Below are positions 13,101 to 25,100 of a stretch of 64,000 nucleotides of DNA, piece by piece. Origin of the DNA: Sthenelais limicola (taxonomy: Eukaryota; Annelida; Polychaeta; Phyllodocida; Sigalionidae); contig OW804097.1 in the NCBI GenBank assembly GCA_942159475.1, positions 9,143,685 through 9,207,684 of the forward strand. The letters run 5' to 3'. The notes under the pieces were generated by a model. The model saw only the letters and a program-made list of their open reading frames with translations. It ran no database searches and was not told where the DNA came from. The first letter of the stretch is position 1; each line of letters starts with the position of its first letter. The position numbers and the translations under genes are program-made.

Positions 13101-16100
13101 TCGAGACCCATCAGAAAATGGGACGAACCCCGAAGGGGTGAGTTCGCGTTTTCTGATGGGTCGAGATCAGTTTGAACCCGAACAGAGGGCCATTTGCTAT
13201 TTATTACACACTCTATTTGGATGTTAAAAAGTAAATTTAACTTGTTTAGACTATAGTTTAGCTCGAGGAGGCTTCATTCAGCGCAATTTGTAGGCCTAAG
13301 TTACGCGGTCGGGATGACGTCATCTGGCCTACGCTGCACCAATGAAATTACGTCTTTGGCCGAACGGCACACGTGAGCGGTTCATATCAACTGAACTGCA
13401 CCCCCAAACTGCACCTTTCTAACTGCTCATGTGTGTAATAAAGGTATTATACTTACCCATGTGAGTAAGGTTATACTTACCCATGTGAGTAAGGTTATGC
13501 TTACCCATGTGAGTAAGGTTGGTAAGCGTCATGTTGAGTGCAAGTGCTGCAGTGTACACGCTGTCATACACTTGTGGTGCCAGCTCCTGCCCATAGAGGG
13601 TGCTGCCATTCAGCTGTGACAGATACGCCTCCCAGAACTCATTGGAGGTGAATCCTGAAACATAAATTAGCATAAATATATCTAGGGGTTCAGCGGTATT
13701 AAGTCCTTCTCCCCTGGTGGAGGCCCTGGTGGAGGGGCATGTGAGCTAGACATGGTAAATAGATATAGCCTGGGCAAATATATTGAAGGATAAGTATGGA
13801 TGCAGTTTGACATAAGCAAACAGATTTTCTAAATCAATGCAATACCAGTTATACTCACATATACTAATAGGTGGCCTCCACTATCGGCAAGTAACGTTAC
13901 CAATAGATTTTCATTTCGCTGCTACTTGCCGGTCATTTGTTAACAATCTATTCGCTGCTCTATTCGTAGCTCTATTCACCGCTACTTGCCGATAGTGGAG
14001 GCCCCCTATGCGTTACCATAGATTTTTTATTCGCCGCTACTTGCCAGTCATTTGTTAACAATCTATTCGCCGCTCTATTTGCCACTCTATTCGCCGCTCT
14101 ATTCACTGCTACTTGCCAATAGTGGAGGCCCCATATAAGTATTCATCACTTATCACAATTTAGCAGAATTTATCTGATCTGTCCAATATATCTATTAAGT
14201 CTTACCTACATACTATAGACTAGGAAATAGCTGACCATATGAAGTGTTGACTTGTTCAGGGTTGAGGAAGATGATGCCGGTGTAGAAGCTGCCTTCTGCA
14301 AACTGTGCAACCTGCTGCTGGGTGCAGTCAGTGGCCATCACTCCCTCCTCACTCTGCCACCAGGTAGCGCTCCACCAGTTGGGGAAGAACCAGACCACGT
14401 GAGGACCATACAACCCTGCCTTGTAGGCCTGCATGGGTACAATCAGGGGGAAACGATTACGGTTTGACTGATTATTGGATGTAAATTTATATGCTATTAT
14501 CGCTCACCAGCATAAGTCATGATATGAGTAACTCTTGTATAAACATATACCAGCAGCAGAATATTGATAAATCCAGTCCTATAAGTCATGATATGAGTAA
14601 CTCTTGTATAAACATATAACAGCAGCAGAATATTGATAAATCCAGGCCTATAAGTCATCTTGCCATATTTATTCGTGTTATGACTTATGGGGCTGAATGT
14701 ATCAATTTTCTGCTGCTGTTATATGTTTATACAAGAATTTGAAGTAAAATCGCCTCAGCAAATATGCAGCTAGTGAGCGCTATAGAGAAGACATCGCAAG
14801 TTTGCAGTTTATTGGGTCCCCAAGATATAAACGTGGATGCTTATGAAGCTCTGCAGCAAATACAACCAAAAAAAATCTGTTCATGTTACATGTTTATACA
14901 AGAATACAGGTCGAATCAGTGAGCGATAACATGTGAAGTGACTGTGGGTCCCCGAAATATAGATATGGTGGACTATGGTAGCAAAAACCAGACAGAATCT
15001 TTTAAAATGTTTGTCAAATGACTTTTAGATGGGTTGGTAAAAATGAAACAAAACATATTTGCAACCTTCCTCAGTGAGTGTGTGTGAAGCACTTGGTAAA
15101 CGTTTGTAATACTGTTTGATATATTATATTATTATGATTGACAATGTCGTCCCATCAAGCCAAGAACAAATAACTAAATAAACATAAGTTACACCTTACC
15201 TCACATGCTAAGGAGAATCCCTTGTCTTCATAGACTCCAGCAAATATTATTCTGGTATCATGCTTCTGTAAGCAATAGAAGCAATGGATGATGCCGTTAT
15301 ACAAAGGCATGGAGACATTAGTACATTGCTTATATAAATGCATTCAGCGCGTTGATTTATCATATGTAACATATATATAATGTAACAGTTGTTGATCTTT
15401 ATTTGACCAAGCACTTGTTACATTGACTTTGTGCCAACTTTTAAGTCAGGTTATTTTTGACATTGTACTGACCTTTGAATCAGGTTATATTTGACCTTGT
15501 ACTGACCTTATGATCAAGCTATATTTGACTTGGTACTGACCGTATAATCAAGTTTATCTTGACCTTGCACTGACCTTGTGATCATCCTATGTTTGACCCT
15601 GTACTGACCTCATAATCAGGTTATATTTGACCTTATACTGACCTTGTGATCATCCTACATTTGACCCTGTACTGACCTTGTAATTAGGCTATATTTGACC
15701 TTGTACTGACCTTGTAATCAGGTTATATTTGACCTTGCACTGACCTTGTGATCAATCTATATTTGACCCTGTACTGACCTTGTAATCAGGTTATATTTGA
15801 CCTTGCACTAACCTTGTGATCAACCTATATTTGACCTTGTACTGACCTTGTAATCAGGTTATATTTGACCTTGCACTGACTTTGAGATCAACCTATATTT
15901 GACCTTGTACTGACCTTCATATTCCTGATGTGCTGGCGGGGGTCTTTAGTGAATATCTCAGCGGTGAGGAGGCTCATGTTGTATCGGTGGAACTCATCAG
16001 CCATGTTCTTGGCCACCTGGAACACATGGCAACTCACAAATGATTACAACCCTTAGCATTGGTTAATTGATCTTTTTTTCTCAAAATGAAAAATTGGTCC

Positions 16101-19100
16101 CTTCAACTCAACTCAATGACTGCCATGAGTGTATTACAGCTATTCTTCATTAATGACCGTCCGTTTTGTGTGAATTAGATGAATTATTTAGAATAAAATG
16201 ATTTATGAACTTCACTATTGGAGTATAGAAATAACTGAGAAACCAATTTAGTTGTTCAAAACCTTTCAACTGACCTTAGTGAATAGTTCTGCTGATTCAC
16301 TGATGGTGGCAGCCCTTTCCCAGCCAAAGTGCCTCATGAAGGCAATACGTGCTGGGTTCATCATGACGTCAGACGAAGAGACGCGGAAGAAACGGGGGTA
16401 GCGGGACTTGTCTGACAACGCAGGGGAAACACTGCCATAGGACAACTGTAATGTAATGTAGAAGTTAATCTATCAAATAACCTTTCCAGGTTCAAGCAAA
16501 CAAGCTAAATGGTCCGATTTTCAGAAAATGTACAATTGGCAGCTGTACACATTTAGTAAATTCTGCTAAATTGGGCTGTATCTTGTTCAATACTAGGTAA
16601 ATTCGCGTATATTCAACATTGCATTGATTATAGCAATTTATTTGGTTAGGTTGAATAGTGTTTTGAACTTTATTTTCGTCTGAAATTTGAGTTATTTCAG
16701 AGAATTGGTGAAAGCGAATTGTACATTTTCTGGCGACTTCACCCTAAAGGCTGATGCTGGATGTGCTAAAAGGCCATCACACACCAAGAAGTTGAGCAGC
16801 TTGTTTCTCGGGGGTTTATTTAACATTCTGGTGAATCTTTGGATTATTGCTGCATGCCGGCCTTGTATTATCTCTGTTGCGTCCCAAAGTAGAAATATGT
16901 ACCAATGACGAAATCGGTACAGTCTTTTCCTCTTTGGTACAAGCTATTTCACATACTACAATTTTTCTACAACTTCTCACTTCCTATTTCTGGGCATATT
17001 TGACTATTTCCCTGAGATGTCCACCACAGAAAAGTATATGCCCGCATCTTATTCCTATTTCTCATATGGTGAGCCCTATTTCCCCTACATGAAAAGCCAT
17101 GTCCTGCTGCAGGGATCACTATTTGCGGATCGGGTCATCTTTTCCAACTATTTCACCTCTGGTACACACCTTTTATCTTTGTACCAAAAGGGACATCACT
17201 GGACATGTACAGCATGTTTATTTTTGTAATTCAGAATATATGAATTTATCTAATAAAATGTAATTTATCAACACCTAGCTGGAAATTTGGGAGCATTAAT
17301 TTCATATCAATTCTTAATATAGATATTCCCTTGACAGAAATGAAATTCATGAGTATTTAGATTGGCTAATTAAGCTACTTGAAATAAGCTAAAGTGACTT
17401 GGAGCTAGTCTATTGGGATCTTTTGCGGGTATTCCAACGCACCATTTTATATCAATCCACCAGAAAAATAGTTCCTTATTTTCTGATAATCTCATGTTAC
17501 ACAGTTCAAAAAGCATTGTTAATTGGGTTTACACACATATATATGGGTCAGATTTTCAGAAAATGTACAATTGGCAGCTGTATACATTTAGTAAATTCTG
17601 CTAAATTCTGCTAAATACTAAATCTCTATCCAATATCCTCTGTTATATCAAAATTGTGATGTGTTGCAGAATAATGAGTTACATGAACAATGAACATTTA
17701 AAAAATCTAAAAACTATTTCTATATTTTATGTTTGAAAAAGACATTTCATAGCCTACACTTCCAACACCCAAAAGATGAGAACATTCATACTAATATAAA
17801 AGATCCCCGGAATAAAACACTTAGAAAAATATCAATTTTGTGACTTTTGATCAGTTCTTTTGTAACACATGGAAACACAATACAAAGAGAAACATACAGT
17901 CCTGAGCACTCGGCCTGCCAGGGCCTAGATATCAGTGATCAATCATGTAAACAGTGAAACACTGAGAGTATTTACATTAGATGTGAGGCAGGTAACTCCA
18001 TGCCATGTTCTGATGGAATACATGACCATTTCTTTATCCCAGCACACTTCTCCCTCTCATCTGTCTCACAGGTAGAAATATCTCATCCTCCTTCATCTCT
18101 CTGAGGGGGGATAGTGTCATTGTGCGTTTTTAGATGTTATTATATACGTGTGCGATTTCACGGGTGCTATTCAGGGGTGCTATTCGAAATGTCAAATAGC
18201 ATATGTATGCTATTCGGACCGAACTATTTTCGGGGGTCACATGACTAGATTGACCAATGAGAAGCCTAGAATCATATCGTCTGCTTCGACCGGGTTTAAA
18301 ATGTATTTTGACGACGATATGCGAGATTTTGTATTGTCCAAGGTTGCAAAGAATATAATTTGGCATAATGAAGCATTTAATCGGAAATTTGCTGTAGAAT
18401 CAACTTATGACAGTCACTGAAAGCAGCAATGCCAGCACGGCCATGCGTTCACTAGCTTAGAGTTTGTTGACATTGTTTGTGAACGGTCCCATGACCTGGT
18501 AGCCAGAGAGAGAAAAAGTAATCACCCGTCTGAAGAACTTCAAGCGATATATCGTGATCCATGAGGTAGAAAACCAAATATATACCTTTAATGTCCAGTT
18601 TGAGTTATATTAATTCCGAAAAATCCGAAAGCAGAAGCATTATATATATAGAAGCATATAAAATCTTGAGCGTATGACACAATGAAACCAAGGTAGTGAA
18701 AAGTCTAAGCGCGCAATGATATAAGTTACTTCCGCCATCATGGCTTCCGCTGTAATGTTCGTTCAAGACCAATGGAACCAACTCGATGGAAACCAAGGTA
18801 AAATGTCATTAAAATCGTCTTCTCTTGTTGATTACGTATGAAATAAATATTAAATAGCCCTCTGTCGATGTCAAATCGATCTCGACTGCGGGTCAAATCG
18901 CACTCCACCCCTTCGGGGTGTCGTGCGATTTGACCCTCCATCTTGATCGATTTGACATCGACATCAGGCTATTTAATATAAGAATGCACCGAGTGGTTGT
19001 TCTGACCTGAGCCATACACTCAGGAGGGCAATGTGCATCGGCGTTAATACATTTTATTGCCAAGTTTCACATGTGTGATAATTCTCTTGTTAATCAGAAT

Positions 19101-22100
19101 AAACCAATCCTGTGTGTCAGTAACATGATTAACCTGTGGTGGTATATTAAAACCCATGGTCCCTGTTAACAACAATGGAACATAACTACCATGCACATGG
19201 TAAGGTGATACATCAAATCTTAGGCTATTTCATTAGTTCCTAGATATTTCTCTAAGCTTAATATATTTCTTTCTTTCTCTTCATGGTTCAGAGTTTACAT
19301 AATTTACCTGCCCCAACCCCTCTGCCACCCCATTCCTTCGAACTAATACCATCAGTTATCCAACCTGGGAAAGTCCCTAATACGCCATAAGCCCCTGAAA
19401 AAACAAACCATATAGGGTAGGGCGGAAATAGAAACAACAGCCATCCACTTATACAAGGCCTAAGACCAGGGTTCATGGTTTTTTGTGGGAATTATTGGCG
19501 TGGATACATCAGATGCCATCTTGCAGTCACAGAGGGTAGGTGTCTATATGCTGCATGTATTGTATGTATGGGTCAGATTTTCAGAAAATGTACAATTGGC
19601 AGCTGTACACATTGAGTAAATTCTGCTAAATTAGGCTGCAATTTGATCAATACTAGGTAAATTCGAGTATATTCAGCATTGCAATGATTCTAGCAATCTG
19701 TTTGGTTAGGTTGAACGGTATTTTGAACTTTATTTTCATCTGAAATTTGGGTTATTTGAGAGGATTGGTGAAGGTGAAGGTGAACATTTTCTGAAAATCT
19801 GACCCATATACTTAAAATACTACTTTCATGATTGCACTATTTTAATGGCTTTATAATACATAATCATTATTCATATTATAGGTCAAGATATGTCTACCAA
19901 ACCAAACTCTCTGTGTTCAAACACCTGAAGAACTGAAAACTCTGGGGTAGTGCAAAGAGGATGGAGGATAGAGTGGATTGAGGGAAATGAAATTAAGAAC
20001 GTTTGACTCCCTTTGAAAGAGAGGCTAGCAGTGAATTTTCTGATTGGGCGATCTATTTTTAGTAACCGATTCAAACAGAGATTACTCCATAACAAAATGC
20101 TTGATGTAGGATATAGGATCATCAACGATGTAAGTAACGCTAATTTAACTTAACTTGAAATCTATAACATATCTGACTATTCTCCATGGATGTTATCATT
20201 GTTCTAACCTATTACTGTTCATTGTTGCAGATCCCCTTGAATCCATGATTAATATATATATCAACAGAGAAGGCGAATTCTAACTAGTACTAGTAGGCTC
20301 CTATTCCTGATGAAAATATACCAGGGTACTGGTATCTCTCATATATGTGTCACAGGTGGTCATTCGTAGCCTAGCCTATACAAGGCTATATTTAATTCTG
20401 GATTAATATTATATGGTTAATACGAATCGTCTCTTTGGTTAAAATTATTTATAAGTAAGAACTGAAATGGCTTGTCCCTAAACTTCCCACAAATAAAACC
20501 TCTGTTTCTCCCGGAATTACTAATATATAAAACATGATTTAGTCCTATGACCGCCAAAAAATGATTGTGTATACACTGCAGTGACTATTGCTATATTTAT
20601 TGCTTTACAGATGCTGGTATGAAATAGTATTGCAACAAGAAAATGATATGATATGATATGATATGAAGAAGTAGGCTACTGCAACAGGAAAATGAGGAAC
20701 CAATATGTTCAAATGATGACTTATGATGAATTGAGGATAATTAAAATAAATAAGAATTAATATTTTCCATCCCACTTCCCCGCCGTCTGCCCAGCTGCAT
20801 GCCCCCCCCCCCACACACACACATTAATAAGTGCAGTCCAACAGCAGCATAGGTGTGACGTCCGCATATCAGACACACATGGAGTGAAAATATGAGTATC
20901 ATCGTGAGTGGCAACGCCACAAGCAATTATGCATATTTACAATCCAAGTCTGTCTGTTTAATATGCTACTTCAAAACAGCCACAAGTTGTTGATTGGCAT
21001 TGATGGCCTCACCGCAAACTTTATGATCTGCAAAAAGCACTTTTTTCGGGTCCCCTCACAAATATCAAGGCCAGAAATTGTGGCGCTACATAGGGAACTA
21101 TTACTAGGTGCACTTACCTGAGTGATGTTCCAGTAGTGCGAGGATTCGGCTGTAGGCTGGCTCACCTTGGAGCATGCAGCCCCCAGCAGCAGGGGCTTGG
21201 CAGGGGGTGTGTTCAACAGCTGGAACATCAGGTGCACCCCCAGCCCAGGGTCACACTGTGGGAAGGCAAAGGGCAAAATGAGCAGTAGTCATATGTATCA
21301 TATGGGATGTGTTGACAATGAGTCATAAGTTGCAAAAAAATGGATTTTGAGATATCGTCATATTTGAAAAGATGAGATCAAGCGGATTCCAATAGGGGAA
21401 TTGCATGTGCCACTGCGCATGTCTGTCACAGTGCATTCTGGGATGGATTCTGATGAAATTTTGCATACAAATATTTGAGAATATTCTATCAAAATTTGCA
21501 AGAATGCTCTCACCAATATCCAAGGTTGTATAAATGATCTGTGTAAACCAAATGCATGATGGGAAAAATGGGGCCATGTATCATGGAAACATGTATAATA
21601 CATGGCTATTGACATTACAGCATTGATAAATATTCCATGCTGAACATGACATGTGTTCTATAGATTTTAGACTGTACCATTAATCCCATGATTCAAAATG
21701 GCGTCTATACAAGTCCCCTATTAGGGGGCTATCATTATTTACCTCATGGGGGGGGGTATAAGAATTATGGGGGGGGGGTCACAGAAACATGGCACCCTCT
21801 GATGGGGGGGTCACAAAAACATGGCACCCTCTGATAGGGGGGGTCACAAAAACACACCAACATCAGGGTTGAAAAAATACTGTGTCTTAGTAATGTTCAC
21901 TGAGGCAATCCTCACACCATCTTAAGTGATGAATCGGTTAAAAAAACATGCAGATCTATAATGACTTTTACTGGCTAAAGTACCAAGAATTCCGCAAAAT
22001 ATCTTCTGCTACCGCAATTTTTTTCCCTCTATGAATTCAGTGTTTCACATATCATTTCTATGGTGCCGAGGCACTCAACAGCAAAAAGTTTACACCTCAA

Positions 22101-25100
22101 AACTGTTTAAAATTGGAGACGGGTTGGAACAGACATAGAGGAATTGATTGATATAATAAAACAACCAATTTTCATTTCGAAAGGTGGGCTTGTGAGTAGT
22201 CGCTTGGGTATGAGAACAGCGCGAAAAACACAAATCCAAGGAGTTCGCAAAAAAATAATGATACCCCTATGGGTCGAGTGGAAGAAGTTTTATAATTGGC
22301 GTCTTGATGTAACCAACATTCTGCCCTTGTTTAAATATTCAGCAATTGATTCTACTGGGTTTTTTTTATAACACTACTAGAAACAAAACTTCAACATTTA
22401 TACCCGATCCAGATATACTTTGAAAACATGTAACATAAATATACAAAACAAAAATCAAATTGACTCCTGCTTGTCTTCTCCCTCAACAAATGAACTGGGT
22501 CACTTCTCCTTTCAAAGGAGAGATTCTGGCTGGAAATGTCCAGTTTCACTGTCACTACTTTCTAAGCTAACACATCCAGATCTTTCAAGTGTTGGCACCA
22601 TTTGGTTCTTTCAGTTTGATTTTTGTAGTCTTCCATGATTTTTTTAAACTTGAGAACTACATCAGGACAAAAGATGGTCTTTGTTCAGAGAAAGTCCTTA
22701 TGCTTTCTGTCCATCTTTGGGTGAAGGAGACCTTCTAAATTATGATTCAGGGCATTGAGTTGAACCATGACTGCTGACCTGCCAGAAAAATCATTTGGAA
22801 AACATTCTATTGCTTTCCCTGGTTCAGTTCTTTTGTTTAGTAACTCTATACTATTGTCCTCATCTCATTTTCTTTTCCAACTGGCTGACTTCCTTTTATT
22901 TTCCTTCCTGCTGTTACTTTTAGTATGAGTAGGCTTTAGTGGATTGAACACTCTTAAAGACATCTGCCAGTGTCTCGTTTGATTCCTCTAGCTGCCCTCA
23001 AAATATGCTGCATACTTTTCTTGTTCAATTATTCTTCTCTAGAATGGTCTTTTTCTCTCAAGCATTTCTCAACTTTGTCATTGCATATGTATGGTCATGT
23101 GTTGTCAAGTTCATGATCCCAATATAGTGTTTCAAAGATGCTGCACCAGGTGATCTACCAAGGCATTATTACTTTAAAAAAATGGAAGAGCACATGAATA
23201 ATCATTGCCAAGTTGGCGAGCTGTAGAAAGAGTTCCACTGTGTCAGCTGAAATAATGAGGTATGTAATTTGTGTGGGAACAGAAACAATTCCATTCTAAA
23301 AACTGTCTACATTGTACCACAGCCCATGCCCTCTCTTGAGTCTGGCCATTACAAGTACACAACATATACTGAAACAATTGATTGTGTACATAGTGAATCT
23401 CAACGACTTGATGGTTTTTAGTTGCGCATATAATGCGATGTTCTCATTGAAAAAGAAGAACATGACTTGAAATGACAGCCAAAGTTAAATCTTTTGCTCA
23501 CAATTTTCTTGTAAGGAAGGACCATGTAATTGGCCACATGCCGAATAAAAAAGAAACAAAGATGAGAAGAGAAATGAGAAGACAGGGACAAAATACTAAG
23601 GGTAAGGATTTACAAGAGGAACAAGATAGTGAAGCGTCTAGGGAGAGTAGGACAAAAACTACAGAAGGTGATGACAATTCTGACTCAGACAATAACCTAG
23701 TTTCAGATTCATGTGAACCTGAAACATATGCTGAAAGGGTAAATGAAGTCACTAAAGAGGAGAATAATGCTGTAATTAATGAATCTGAGGATGAAGTCAT
23801 CTTTATGCCCAGACTGTGACATATATCATGGCAGATTAGCTGATACATGGGAAATCAAAATACCAACAATAACAATGAGAGTGGCTATGGCATTATAGAA
23901 TGAAAACTTCAATAAAGGTATATGCAGTCAGCCCAAAGTAAAGCTTGTTTTGGAATGGGAAAGGATAACAATACTTGGATATACCTTGATGGCTTGATGA
24001 GTACAGAGACAGAACTAACTGCAGTTATGTATTTCCGATCGTTCTTCACCAAGTTAGAGGGGGGAGCTATCCCAAGGGTCGGAGCGTAGTATAGACCCAA
24101 GGGATTCCTATGCAAGAAACGAGGTGAAGAACAATCGGAAATACATAACTAAGGTTAGTTTGAGATTTATTTGACCTCTTCCAAATAATTTTCTTTTTTC
24201 CCCCCCCCTTGGATATCACCTTTTTATTCTTTGGGATACCCTATTTTTCTGTTTTTATACTACTCTCTCTAGCTTGTCTGTAGCGGTCCATTTTTCGGTG
24301 TGTGACATACATGACAGGGCCAGTTCCCATGCTCTCTGTCAGACAGTCAGCTAGTCAGCTAGTCTCCTCCTACTGACCTAGTTTGACTTATACTGATTTT
24401 CATCTGTCCCAGGGCTCCTGGATACCGGCAGAGCTAGTATCACCCATAGGCTCTGGCCTAATTCTGTAGTAGCTCTCACAGAGTTGCAGTCGTTGAGTGA
24501 CTGAATCTTGACCAGGTGGCATAGTCTTCCCATTAGGCCTACAGACAGCGCCTATGCTCTGGGTGGGAGCGGGTTGCAGTGACCAGCCTTTGGTGGGGTT
24601 CGAACACACAACCTCCCGATCTGGAGGATTGTCGCGCTACAAATGATTTTAAATATCCTGGATTGCTTTTAATTATGGTAACTTGATGCGAGAAAAACAC
24701 AACACAACTATTTTAATTCACTGCAGGTGTGTGATTGGTGGGGGGGGGGGGGGGTCACAAAAATATGGGACCCTCTGATAGGGGGGGTCACAAAAACATG
24801 GGACCCTTGGATGGGGGGGTCACAAAAATGTGTATGATTGACAGCCAAAATTATTATACCCCCCCTATGAGGTAAATAATGATAGCCCCCTTAGTATGGA
24901 CAAATTATGAGGGGACAGAATGTTTATAATATTTTTACTCCACGTTGGTGTATGTACCACACGCTGTTTGTATGGGCGGGGGAATGAGTGTGGTAATCTA
25001 TCGAGAAATCCACGCATGAAGGATGGGGCTAGTAATAAGGGCTCCCATTGGTTGATACAGTCACATGATCATATCGTTGTTATCGACCAATCAGATCACA

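Larger units (their letters stand above)
21724..24890. mobile_element. 3.2-kb DNA transposon with long TIRs, family unknown
   Basis: Inverted ends GGGGGCTATCATTATTTACC (21724) and its inverse (to 24890), both flanked by TTA. Next to each end are about three G-rich subterminal repeats (GGGGTCACAAAAACATGG-CCCTCTGAT) in mirrored orientation, typical of transposase-binding arrays. The interior has only short or degenerate open frames, so it is probably non-autonomous or decayed. It lies in GABA-B intron 1. Confidence 0.7.

Noticed and set aside
11643..13111. Three overlapping open frames of 459-485 residues on both strands
   Set aside because: They are translations of the 24-bp minisatellite, open only because the unit is a multiple of three without a stop. 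There is no start context or domain.
22144..22371. 75-residue open frame in the 3.2-kb transposon as a transposase fragment
   Set aside because: No motif recognised and no continuation in adjacent frames. Too short to call.
21755..24850. G-rich runs as telomere or G-quadruplex regulatory sites
   Set aside because: They are the mirrored subterminal repeats of one transposon, which explains their placement.
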